Below, piece by piece: positions 28,745 to 36,669 of a stretch of DNA of 63,998 bases. The stretch spans positions 1 to 63,998 of the forward strand of contig JASHOJ010000180.1 of the NCBI GenBank assembly GCA_030041155.1, read 5' to 3'. The notes under the pieces were generated by a model, which worked only from the letters and a program-made list of their open reading frames with translations, had not been told where the DNA came from and made no database searches. The DNA is from Candidatus Binataceae bacterium (GTDB taxonomy: Bacteria; Desulfobacterota; Binatia; Binatales; Binataceae). The position numbers and the translations under genes were made by a program. Positions within the stretch are counted from its first letter, which is position 1. Each line of letters opens with the position of its first letter.

Positions 28745-29545
28745 CTATTTTCCCTTGAATGATGGCTTGCGCTTCTCGCGGAATGCGCGCGTGCCTTCGC
28801 GCACATCCTCCGACGGATTCGTGATCATGACCGATAGCGCGGCATCCTCAAGCGCGTTGGCGAGCGTCATTTCCTGCTGCTTGTACATCATGCGCTTCGC
28901 CATCCTAATCGCCAGCGGCGGGCCCGAAGCAAGATCGCGCGCGAATTCCATCGTGCGCTCTTCCAGCTTCGCATGCGGCACGACTTCGGTTACGAGGCCG
29001 AGTTGCAGTGCCGTCTTTGCGTCGTAAACCTCGGCGAGCATCGTCATCTTGAGCGCGCGATCCATCCCCATGAATCGAGGGAACAGGTACGCGCCGCCCT
29101 CATCACACAACAGGCCGAACTTGAGCGCAGTGTCTCCAATGCGCGCCTCGTCCGACGCGATACGGAAATCGCAGCACAGTGCCAGGGTCAATCCGCCCGC
29201 CACGGCAGCACCGTTGATCGAGGCGATGACCGGCTTATCGAAGCGATTCAGCGAGAGCACGAGCTGATGAAACCCCTCGCGCATCTCCAGCAGATGGCCC
29301 ATCGGATGCCCATGAAAGCGCGAGGCAGCGTCGGGCTGGCCACTGATATCGCCGCCGGCGCAGAAGGCGCGTCCGGTGCCAGTGATGATCAGCACGCGGA
29401 TATCATCGTCCTGCCGCGCGAGATCGATGGCAGCAACCATTTCCTTGACCACCGGCTCGCTATAGCCGTTCATCCGTTCGGGGCGGTTCAAGGTGATTTT
29501 GGCAATACGGTCGCGCGCCTCGTAAATGATCGTGCGAAATTCCAT
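28745..29545 (-). CDS. Enoyl-CoA hydratase/isomerase family protein (downstream paralogue)
   Basis: A 266-residue crotonase-fold protein. The oxyanion-hole segments are AFCAGGDIS (about residues 61-69) and SINGAAVAGGLTLALCCD, and the acidic residue at the second catalytic position appears in LLCDEGGAYLFPRFMG. The family acts on acyl-CoA thioesters (hydration, isomerisation, ring cleavage); the substrate is unknown. A strong GGAGGTGAAATT precedes the ATG, and its first bases are the last codons and stop of the zeta-type kinase gene. Its C-terminal tail, REKRKPSFKGK, closely resembles the tail of the second crotonase gene 1.4 kb upstream, suggesting an ancestral tandem pair. Confidence 0.88.
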   Translation of the reverse strand: MEFRTIIYEARDRIAKITLNRPERMNGYSEPVVKEMVAAIDLARQDDDIRVLIITGTGRAFCAGGDISGQPDAASRFHGHPMGHLLEMREGFHQLVLSLNRFDKPVIASINGAAVAGGLTLALCCDFRIASDEARIGDTALKFGLLCDEGGAYLFPRFMGMDRALKMTMLAEVYDAKTALQLGLVTEVVPHAKLEERTMEFARDLASGPPLAIRMAKRMMYKQQEMTLANALEDAALSVMITNPSEDVREGTRAFREKRKPSFKGK

Positions 29546-29549
29546 AATT

Positions 29550-30149
29550 TCACCTCCGTCTTGTTCTCCGCGTTCGCTTGCCGGCTGGATTCAAGGCTCG
29601 ATTTAGCCAAGCGGGAACCCGGTTTCTATAAGTGACTTTTCCCTTGCGAGTCTCCATTACCATGATCGGACGCGAGCGTGAGTTATCGAAAAAGTACATC
29701 CGATCTGCAACAGCTACGATCCTGGGGAGGTTGGTAAGACTACGACTATATCTCCTGCTTATGTCCGCTACTGGGACATCGTGCCCGCCCTTCTTGACCC
29801 TTAAATGAACCCGCTGGATTGCCAATTCGGCGCTTCTCAAGCCCACGTAGATCACGCCCACGCGATAGCCGGCATCGCGCGCATGATCGATCGTACTAAA
29901 GATGGTTCGCCCTGACAGCGTGGTCTCGCGAGCAAATGTTTTCCGGGCTTGCAGCAGAGAACGTGTCCTCCTGATCGCTTCGGCCCCAGCGCGCAGTGCG
30001 GCTTCTCTAGGGTCCGATGGATTCAGGCTCAGTGCTATCTCATCAGGGTTCAATATTTCGTCAACATCCGCCAGCAGCTCGCGCGCCGTCGTGCTCTTGC
30101 CGCCGCCGTTAGGACCCGCGAGCAACCATAGCCACGGAACCCTATTCAT
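29550..30149 (-). CDS. Zeta-toxin-like / COG4185-type ATP-binding kinase
   Basis: A 199-residue P-loop protein. Walker A is AGPNGGGKSTTA (about residues 11-22), followed by LNPDEIALSL, the ETTLSGRTIF strand and the GGHDVPVADISRRYSRSLTNL segment, then FFDNS. This is the full pattern of the zeta-like family often mislabelled ABC-type ATPase. Epsilon/zeta toxins phosphorylate UDP-N-acetylglucosamine; whether this one does is untested. The start ATG overlaps the stop of the upstream nuclease-like gene (TGATG). Its GC content and codon use look lower than those of the flanking hydratase genes. The last codons CGG AGG TGA double as the ribosome-binding site of the next gene. Confidence 0.82.
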   Translation of the reverse strand: MNRVPWLWLLAGPNGGGKSTTARELLADVDEILNPDEIALSLNPSDPREAALRAGAEAIRRTRSLLQARKTFARETTLSGRTIFSTIDHARDAGYRVGVIYVGLRSAELAIQRVHLRVKKGGHDVPVADISRRYSRSLTNLPRIVAVADRMYFFDNSRSRPIMVMETRKGKVTYRNRVPAWLNRALNPAGKRTRRTRRR

Positions 30150-30910
30150 CAGCGAGCGGATCTGTGGAGTTCCCGACTGACGGCGACCTGAGCCGCATGT
30201 TCAAGACGCTCTCCAAGATCTCGTTCTCTCTCCGGGTGCGCCAAATCCAAATACGGTAAAGTTTCGCAAACTCCGTCGATATCGTAGACCACGTCTAGCG
30301 ACATGATTATCGAAACTGTTCCCAGAAGCGGATTCCGAGCGCGTTGATCGGTAATCCACGCCGCGAGAGTGGGCAAGACGGAGCCGCGTGTTACATCACC
30401 TGTCGGGGTGTCGTCGTAGATAAGGAGGTCATGACGCAACAGGTCCGCGTACCCGCACAGCTTCCCGAGTTTCTTGGTAACGCTTTCCTTGAAGCTTTCA
30501 ACCCACTCACGTTCGGCTTGATCGCCAACCCAAGTCCCAGCCGCTATCGCTACCGGCTCGGGAGGGATACCGGTTTTCTCAGCATCGCTCTGGCGTCGAG
30601 CAAATTCGTCTTCTGCGAGCGTCATCTGCTTTTGAAGATTCGGCGTAGTGGCTTTCGTTATCTCGAGTCCCTTAGTGGTCGCGCCTGGTTCAATAACCCT
30701 GAAATCAGGGCTTTCTCCTTCTGCAACTATGATCGGATACTGGAGCAATCCACGTGTCGCGCGGGCCAGCAGCAGAAGGCCGACGCAGTATCGTTCCTCA
30801 TCCCGCTTCGCACGCTTGCGGCGCAGCGGAACTTTGCGTACGTCGTGCCAGAATCGATCTATGTCTTTGGCTGACTTGAAGCAGTGCCTGACTTCTTTTC
30901 CGTTCCGCAA
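30149..30910 (-). CDS. Hypothetical protein, possible PD-(D/E)XK nuclease-like, partner of zeta-type kinase
   Basis: A 253-residue protein not recognised by name. The segment ESPDFRVIEPG followed ten residues later by GLEITKAT looks like the core of the PD-(D/E)XK fold, where PDF and ExT/K would coordinate metal; the canonical Lys is not in its exact place. The N-terminus is very basic (RKVPLRRKRAKRDEER). It starts at TTG 30910 after GAGAAGAAG, eight bases past the stop of the upstream hydratase gene, and ends with TGATG overlap onto the kinase gene. The position upstream of a zeta-like kinase is where an antitoxin normally sits. It could therefore be an unusual antitoxin or a second effector. 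Confidence 0.6.
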   Translation of the reverse strand: MRNGKEVRHCFKSAKDIDRFWHDVRKVPLRRKRAKRDEERYCVGLLLLARATRGLLQYPIIVAEGESPDFRVIEPGATTKGLEITKATTPNLQKQMTLAEDEFARRQSDAEKTGIPPEPVAIAAGTWVGDQAEREWVESFKESVTKKLGKLCGYADLLRHDLLIYDDTPTGDVTRGSVLPTLAAWITDQRARNPLLGTVSIIMSLDVVYDIDGVCETLPYLDLAHPERERDLGERLEHAAQVAVSRELHRSAR

Positions 30911-30918
30911 CTTCTTCT

Positions 30919-31722
30919 CTACCTTCCCTTGAAGGTGGGCTCGCGCTTTTCGAGAAAAGCCTTGACCGCCTCGCGATGGTCCTCAGTTCGGCCGGTCATC
31001 GTCTGTCCCAACGCCTCGCGATCGAGGAGATGCCGGAAGTCGTGACTAATCGCGTCGTTCAGGTTTGCCTTCATGTAGGTGTATGCGACCGCCGGACCAT
31101 TGCCGATCCGAGAAGCCAGCTTCTGAACCTCCTCCTTGAATGAGGCCGCGGGCACCACCCGATTGACCAGACCGATGCGCAGCGCCTCGGCGGCGTCAAT
31201 GATATCCGCGGTAAAATACAGCTCGCGCGCTTTGGCCGAGCCGACCAGGCGGGTAAGCGACCAGGTGCCGCCGTAATCGCCCGAGAATCCGACCTTGGCG
31301 AATGCGGTGCCGAAACGCGCGTTATCCGTGGCAATCCTGATGTCGCACGCCATCGCGAGACTCAGACCCGCGCCGGCCGCCGGTCCGTTGACCGCCGCGA
31401 TCGTCACCTTGGGCATCTCGTGCAGCATCAGGGAGGCTTCTTCGCCGTGGCGGAGATTGGCCACCCGATCTTCGATAGTTGGTCCGGGACCGGTGCTCTC
31501 ATTCGACGCCCGCATCGCCGTGATATCACCGCCTGCGCAAAACCCACGCCCGGCGCCGGTCAGGACCACGCATCCGATTTTCGAGTCTTGCGCGGCGCGC
31601 GACAGGTTCTCGACCAGCGCCGACATCATTTCACCGCTCATCGCGTTCAATTTGTCGGGCCGATTCATCGTGAGATAAAGGACCCGGTCTTTAAGTTCGG
31701 AAAGAAGATGCTCAGTCGCCAT
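30919..31722 (-). CDS. Enoyl-CoA hydratase/isomerase family protein (upstream paralogue)
   Basis: A 267-residue crotonase-fold protein. It shows GFCAGGDITAM (oxyanion hole 1), AVNGPAAGAGLSLAMACD (oxyanion hole 2) and FSGDYGGTWSLTRLVG with an acidic residue at the usual catalytic position. The C-terminus is LEKREPTFKGR. GGAGGCGATA precedes the ATG. It is followed eight bases later by the nuclease-like gene, and the second hydratase gene resumes after the two-gene cassette. The upstream neighbour is a 3-hydroxyisobutyrate-dehydrogenase-type gene, consistent with a beta-oxidation-like or branched-chain acid pathway, but the substrate is not assigned. Confidence 0.9.
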   Translation of the reverse strand: MATEHLLSELKDRVLYLTMNRPDKLNAMSGEMMSALVENLSRAAQDSKIGCVVLTGAGRGFCAGGDITAMRASNESTGPGPTIEDRVANLRHGEEASLMLHEMPKVTIAAVNGPAAGAGLSLAMACDIRIATDNARFGTAFAKVGFSGDYGGTWSLTRLVGSAKARELYFTADIIDAAEALRIGLVNRVVPAASFKEEVQKLASRIGNGPAVAYTYMKANLNDAISHDFRHLLDREALGQTMTGRTEDHREAVKAFLEKREPTFKGR

Positions 31723-31775
31723 TATCGCCTCCGGAAACGCGAGATAGACTTTGTTGTGCGGGTACGAGGTTCCTA

Positions 31776-32642
31776 CTACTTCACAGCAGCCAAACTGTCG
31801 AGTGCGGCCGCGATCGCCTGAGTGCCGTCCATATCGTGGCCCAACGCCGCGGCGACGTTGAACATCGACGCCGCAAGCTTAAGCCCAGGCAGCGCGATCC
31901 CGCATTCGCGCGATGCCTGCTCGACCAGCCGCAGGTCTTTTCGAACGAGTTTCACAAAAAATCCGGGACGCCAGTCGCGCGCGATAATTTTGGGGCCGAG
32001 CCCCTTTAGTTGCCATGACGATGCCGCCCCGGCGCCAATCGCATCGAGCACGCGCTGCGGATCGAGTCCGCCCGCGGCTGCCAGCTTCAGCGCTTCGGCG
32101 GCCGCCTCGAGCGTCACCGCGACTGCGACCTGATTGCACAGCTTTGTCATCTGGCCGGAGCCGGATGCTCCCATGTGCGTGACGCGATGCCCCAGATGCT
32201 CGAAGAGCGGCCGCGCACGCGCAAACGCTCCGGCGTCGCCGCCAACCATGATGGTGAGAGTTCCGTCTCGCGCGCCGACGTCGCCGCCCGACACCGGCGC
32301 ATCGAGGTACGCAACTCCCCGCGCCGCGAGGCGCTCGGAAATCGTTCTTTCGGCTGACGGCGCGATGGTACTCATGTCGATCAAGAGCTGTCCGGATTTC
32401 AGACCGGGCTCGATCTTCGCGACCACCGCCTCGACATCAGGCGTGTCGGGCACCATGATGAAAACCGCCGCCGCACCCTCCGCCGCCGCATGCGCATCGT
32501 TCATCACCGTAACGCCGTCCGCGGCAAGCGCCTGCGCCTTTTCCTTTGATCGATTAAAGACGCGCACACGATTGCCGGCGGCGAGCAGCCGCCGCGCCAT
32601 CGGCGCACCCATAATCCCGGTGCCGATCCATCCGATTTCCAT
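31776..32642 (-). CDS. NAD(P)-dependent oxidoreductase, 3-hydroxyisobutyrate dehydrogenase family
   Basis: A 288-residue beta-hydroxyacid dehydrogenase. The N-terminal Rossmann motif is IGWIGTGIMGAPMARRLLAAGNRV. The substrate-binding signature LDAPVSGGDVGARDGTLTIMVGG follows, with the catalytic Lys expected in GQMTKLCNQ. The family oxidises 3-hydroxyisobutyrate, tartronate semialdehyde and related acids; succinic semialdehyde reductases share these motifs. It is in the same orientation as the hydratase genes, 53 bases upstream of the first, so it could belong to one valine- or fatty-acid-like degradation operon. Confidence 0.9.
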   Translation of the reverse strand: MEIGWIGTGIMGAPMARRLLAAGNRVRVFNRSKEKAQALAADGVTVMNDAHAAAEGAAAVFIMVPDTPDVEAVVAKIEPGLKSGQLLIDMSTIAPSAERTISERLAARGVAYLDAPVSGGDVGARDGTLTIMVGGDAGAFARARPLFEHLGHRVTHMGASGSGQMTKLCNQVAVAVTLEAAAEALKLAAAGGLDPQRVLDAIGAGAASSWQLKGLGPKIIARDWRPGFFVKLVRKDLRLVEQASRECGIALPGLKLAASMFNVAAALGHDMDGTQAIAAALDSLAAVK

Positions 32643-32720
32643 GGCAGGATTGTAGATCAGCTTGCGCTAAAAGCCTCACGCGGAATGCGCCGCGTCTCGC
32701 GGCGCCGCGCGATCGATCAG

Positions 32721-33611
32721 TCAGCGCTCTCCCACCCAGCTCGCGTCCGCGACCGACCGCCAGCGCGCGCGAATGGAATCGTATTCCGCAGCGGATAGAG
32801 CTCCAGCAGCCGCCGCGGCCGCATTTTGTTCCCAGCGCCCCGGCTTGGTCGTACCGACGATTGCGGTCGCCACCCCCGGCACGGAAAGCGTGAAACGGAG
32901 CGCGATCGCCGCTGCATCCGGGGTGCTCAGAAATTCATAATTGAGTTTCTTCAACCGCTCGCGGTATGGGGCCGAATATCCGTCGCTGCTGTCAGCGCGC
33001 CATGCAGCGTTCGCCAGCGGACGTTTCGCGATAACCCCGATCTGACGCTTCGCCGCCTCGGGCAGAATTCTTTCGATCGCCTCCTGATCCGCGATGCTCA
33101 CCGAGATCTGCAGCGTGTCGAAAACTCCCGATTCGACCGCGCACTGCGCGTCGTCGCTGTCGCCGCTGTAACCGATATACCTAACCTTTCCCGCATCGCG
33201 CGCCTTGATTAGCACGCCGAGCACGCGGTCATCTCGAAGCGTTGCAGCATCGCAGCTATGCAACTGCATCAGATCGACATAGTCGGTGCGCAAAAGCTTG
33301 AGACTGCGGTCGATGCTTCGCGCGATTGTTTTCGGATCCCAGTCCCTGCCGAGAAACCCGGTTGCGTGACCGCATTTCGTCATCAGGTAAACGTCTTTTC
33401 GCCGCCCCGCCAGCGCGCGCCCAAGCTGCGCTTCTCCGTCGCCATAGCATGCCGCGGTATCGATCATGTTGAGCCCATTGTCCATCGCCTGACCGAGAAT
33501 TGTCGCGAGCACTTTTGGCGCAGTGCCGCCGTAGCCGGTTTCCGAACCGCCGAACCCGACCACGCTTACGTTCATTCCGGTTCTGCCCAGCAGGCGACGT
33601 TCGATCGGCAT
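32721..33611 (-). CDS. Aldo/keto reductase family protein
   Basis: A 296-residue (beta/alpha)8 oxidoreductase. LGRTGMNVSVVGFGGSETG opens the barrel. The catalytic tetrad region contains MIDTAACYGDGEAQLGRAL (Asp and Tyr), LMTKCGH (Lys) and DLMQLHSCD (His). The C-terminal SVPGVATAIVGTTKPGRWEQN binds the NADPH phosphate. The substrate is unknown. It starts at ATG 33611 and is divergent from the small gene at 33701, the two sharing a short promoter region of about 90 bases. Confidence 0.88.
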   Translation of the reverse strand: MPIERRLLGRTGMNVSVVGFGGSETGYGGTAPKVLATILGQAMDNGLNMIDTAACYGDGEAQLGRALAGRRKDVYLMTKCGHATGFLGRDWDPKTIARSIDRSLKLLRTDYVDLMQLHSCDAATLRDDRVLGVLIKARDAGKVRYIGYSGDSDDAQCAVESGVFDTLQISVSIADQEAIERILPEAAKRQIGVIAKRPLANAAWRADSSDGYSAPYRERLKKLNYEFLSTPDAAAIALRFTLSVPGVATAIVGTTKPGRWEQNAAAAAAGALSAAEYDSIRARWRSVADASWVGER

Positions 33612-33700
33612 TGAATTAATCTATCCAGCCGCGATCAGTCGCAAAAGAGCGATTTCGCCGCCCGTCGCCGAATCGACGGAGCCACTTTGGAGGAACCGTG

Positions 33701-33994
33701 ATGGCTGCTAAACCCGACGGACCGAAGACATTCTCTCTTCACTGGGGTTCAGGAATCGTGGAAGAGGAGGTCCAGGTATCCACGCCCTATCATCTTCCCA
33801 CCATCCAACTGCTGAAGTTCACCGACGGCAGCGCAAAGGGGACCTACGAGATTCGCTTCTGCGTCTATGACCATCACGGGCGCTTCCAGCGGATGCCGCT
33901 GATAGTCGACTCGGGCGAGATTTCAAAAATACGCCAGGCGCTCGCGAAAGCGCCAAAATTGAAAAAGATGCTTCAACAACTCGCGCGTGACTGA
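33701..33994 (+). CDS. Small conserved-looking hypothetical protein
   Basis: A 97-residue soluble protein, not recognised. The central part (STPYHLPTIQLLKFTDGSAKGTYEI...RFCVYDHHGRFQRMPLIVD) reads as beta-rich, followed by a basic helix (ISKIRQALAKAPKLKKML). ATG 33701 has GGAGG nine bases upstream, one of the better translation signals in the window, which supports a real gene. No cysteine pairs, membrane helices or catalytic motifs are seen. It is followed by the terminator of the convergent hppA gene. Confidence 0.65.
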   Translation: MAAKPDGPKTFSLHWGSGIVEEEVQVSTPYHLPTIQLLKFTDGSAKGTYEIRFCVYDHHGRFQRMPLIVDSGEISKIRQALAKAPKLKKMLQQLARD

Positions 33995-34012
33995 GAATCC
34001 CGCCGGTGGTGT

Positions 34013-34049
34013 AAAAAAACAGGGCCGAAAGCTCGAAAGCCTCGGCCCT
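34013..34049 (-). terminator. Rho-independent terminator of hppA
   Basis: Arms AGGGCCGA (34021-34028) and TCGGCCCT (34042-34049). Read on the minus strand the hairpin is followed by G and seven T (A-run at 34013-34019). It lies about 25 bases after the hppA stop codon. Confidence 0.85.
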
Positions 34050-34073
34050 ATCTGACGCGGTAGTGTTTAGATT

Positions 34074-36359
34074 CTAAGCGGCTGCGGCCTTGTTCGCAGT
34101 GCTTGATTCGGTGGTCTCGCCGCTAATCGAGCCGCGCTTCGAGAGGGCAACCGCGATACCCAGCAGCACGATCGAGAGCACCACCACGATTATCCGCTCG
34201 AGCGTGAGATTGCTGATTGAGACGGTGCAGAATGGGGCGGCAAGAATTCCAACCAGGTTCATGACCTTGATCATAGGATTGAGCGCCGGTCCTGCCGTGT
34301 CCTTGAATGGGTCTCCGACCGTGTCGCCCACCACAGCGGCTTTGTGGATGTCGGTGCCCTTGCCGCCCAGGAATCCGTCCTCGACTTTCTTTTTCGCATT
34401 GTCCCAAGTGGCTCCTGTGTTCGACATGAAGACCGCCAGCAACTGGCCGGTCAGGATGGTGCCGCCAAGAAAGCCACCCAATGCTCCCGCGTCGAGCCCG
34501 AAGCCAACCAGCAGCGGAGCGAAAATCGCGAGGATTCCGGGACCAAGCAGTTCGCGCTGGGCGGTCTCAGTTACGATATCAACGCATCGCGCGTAATCGG
34601 GCAGCTCCTTGCCCTCCATTATTCCGGGATGCAGATGGAGCTGGCGGCGCACCTCGAACACGACCTGATAGGCCGCGCGGCTGACCGCTTTGATTGCGAA
34701 TGCGCTGAACAGGAAAGGCACCGCGCCGCCGATCATCAGGCCAACGAAGACCGTCGGCATGTTGATCTGCACACCCAGCAGGCCCAGATGCGCCTCGTCG
34801 ATAAACGAGCGGAAGAGCGACACCGCCGCGATTACCGCGGTCGCAATCGCGAGTCCCTTGGTCAGCGCCTTGGTCGTATTGCCAATCGCGTCCATCCAGG
34901 ACAGTGTCCGCGATGCTTCTTCCTGATGGATTCCCGCCATCTCGAAGATGCCGTGCGCATTGTCAGTGATCGGTCCGTAGGTATCCATCGCGAGGATGAA
35001 ACCGGTGGTCGTCAGTAGTCCGAGGCCGGTCAGCGCGATTCCATAGAACTGCAGTGCAAGCGATTCGCGGAACAGCAGCATCGCGCCGATAATCGCGCCG
35101 GCGATCACGATCAGCGCCCAGACTGAGGATTCGAGGCCCTCGGCGAGTCCCGAGAGGATAAGTGTTGCAGGGCCGGTCTGCGCCGCGACCGCAGTCTCGG
35201 TCGTGGGAGCTTTATCGGGATGAGTGAAGTAGTTGGTTAACCACAACGTCACGACGGCGAGCACGATGCCAAGGGTTGCGCAGCAGGCGAAACGCCAGTC
35301 GGTCGCCCCGGTCCGCGGATCCTTCATGTAGAAATAATCGACGATGAAGAAGCCAGCGACCGAAGCGATAGCCGACACCAGGTATCCATTGTTGATCGGC
35401 TTCATCGGATCGCGCGCTCCGGTTCCCGCGGGCAGTCGCACCGCAAGGATGCCCAGAATCGAAGAGAAGACTCCGACGGCGCGCAGGATGAGCGCGAAGA
35501 TGATCATCTTCATCGCAAACATCCCTGTGAATGCTCCGTAAGCCGCTCTAAAATCCGGCTCGCTCACCGCGTAGGCGGCAAGGATGATCGCCGCCACCAG
35601 TGTGACTTCGTATGATTCGAAAACGTCAGCCGCCATGCCGGCGCAGTCGCCAACATTGTCGCCAACGTTGTCAGCTATCGTCGCCGCGTTGCGCGGATCG
35701 TCCTCCGGCAGATCCTGCTCGACCTTGCCGACCAAGTCGCCGCCAACGTCAGCCGCTTTGGTATAAATTCCGCCGCCCACGCGCATGAACAGTGCCGCCA
35801 GCGATCCACCAAACCCAAAGCCGACCAGCACCTTCATCGCGTTCTGCTGATAAACCAGGAAGATAATGGTCGCGCCTAGAAGGCCCAGGCCGACTGTGAA
35901 CATTCCCGAAACGCCGCCCGCCTTGAAGGCAAGCTCCATCGAGGACTTAAAGGAGGTCAGGGCCGCGTTCGCGCTGCGGACGTTGCCCTTGACGGCCAGC
36001 CACATTCCGACAAAGCCCGCGCCATATGACGCGCTGACGCCCATCAGGAACGCAACCGCGATACCAAGGGAAAGCCAGAGGTCGTGATAAACCCCGCGGT
36101 ACATGAGGAACAGCGCAATAAATATCGCCACGACGAAGAAGATCATGGTCGAAATCTGACGCCGCAGATAAGCCATCGCGCCCTGCTCTATAGCGATCCC
36201 GACATCCCTCATCTGCTTTGGACCTGGGTCTGCCTTGAGCACGATGCGCATCAAGACCAGCCCGAATCCGAGCCCGATAATGGCTGAGATAAGAATCAGC
36301 CACAGGATCATCACCTGCCCGCTGCTGAGCGACGGCAGAACGATATTCGCTTCACTCAT
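34074..36359 (-). CDS. hppA: Membrane-bound proton-translocating pyrophosphatase (K+-independent type)
   Basis: A 761-residue protein with about 16 membrane helices. It couples pyrophosphate hydrolysis to proton export. Pyrophosphate-site motifs are present: GGGIYTKAADVGGDLVGKVE, DNVGDNVGDCAGMAADVFESYEVT and VVGDTVGDPFKDTAGPALNP. The determinant segment GNTTKALTKG has Lys and Thr at the two positions that mark K+-independent enzymes; K+-dependent ones have Ala and Gly/Ala. It is divergent from tig and ends in a clear terminator. A PPi-type phosphofructokinase gene occurs at 49.4 kb, suggesting pyrophosphate-based energy use. Confidence 0.95.
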   Translation of the reverse strand: MSEANIVLPSLSSGQVMILWLILISAIIGLGFGLVLMRIVLKADPGPKQMRDVGIAIEQGAMAYLRRQISTMIFFVVAIFIALFLMYRGVYHDLWLSLGIAVAFLMGVSASYGAGFVGMWLAVKGNVRSANAALTSFKSSMELAFKAGGVSGMFTVGLGLLGATIIFLVYQQNAMKVLVGFGFGGSLAALFMRVGGGIYTKAADVGGDLVGKVEQDLPEDDPRNAATIADNVGDNVGDCAGMAADVFESYEVTLVAAIILAAYAVSEPDFRAAYGAFTGMFAMKMIIFALILRAVGVFSSILGILAVRLPAGTGARDPMKPINNGYLVSAIASVAGFFIVDYFYMKDPRTGATDWRFACCATLGIVLAVVTLWLTNYFTHPDKAPTTETAVAAQTGPATLILSGLAEGLESSVWALIVIAGAIIGAMLLFRESLALQFYGIALTGLGLLTTTGFILAMDTYGPITDNAHGIFEMAGIHQEEASRTLSWMDAIGNTTKALTKGLAIATAVIAAVSLFRSFIDEAHLGLLGVQINMPTVFVGLMIGGAVPFLFSAFAIKAVSRAAYQVVFEVRRQLHLHPGIMEGKELPDYARCVDIVTETAQRELLGPGILAIFAPLLVGFGLDAGALGGFLGGTILTGQLLAVFMSNTGATWDNAKKKVEDGFLGGKGTDIHKAAVVGDTVGDPFKDTAGPALNPMIKVMNLVGILAAPFCTVSISNLTLERIIVVVLSIVLLGIAVALSKRGSISGETTESSTANKAAAA

Positions 36360-36669
36360 CTTTTCTACGATCTCCCGATTGTGAGGGTCTGGGGTCCGCC
36401 CCGCTCACTAACTTTCGACAGGGATAACTGGTGAGTTCAGTTCACTGAGCATAACTGGCGCAGTTTAAATATTCGGCGAATCCAAGTCCAGCAATTTCGA
36501 TTCCAATATTCAGATCGCCCGTCCGCGCGCCTCGAAGTCAAGCGGAAAAGCTGTTGCGACGTTGATGGATTCAAAAAATCGGGCTTCTCTCGCCGCGTTC
36601 AATCACCATAGCGTCAATATGGTTGAATCGAACGGCGTCCATGTGTTTATCTGTAAGGTTCGGGACATC
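36360..36669. other. Divergent intergenic region between hppA and tig, 310 bases
   Basis: Must hold promoters for both genes. An AT-rich stretch with TTTAAATATTC (about 36463-36473) is the best -10-like candidate for tig. An in-frame ATG at 36562 would extend trigger factor by 36 residues but lies outside family similarity. No RNA gene or strong hairpin is seen. Confidence 0.45.

Noticed and set aside
36415..36440. GACAGGGATAACTGG, resembling part of 23S rRNA
   Set aside because: Only about 15 bases match and no flanking rRNA sequence is present; chance similarity.
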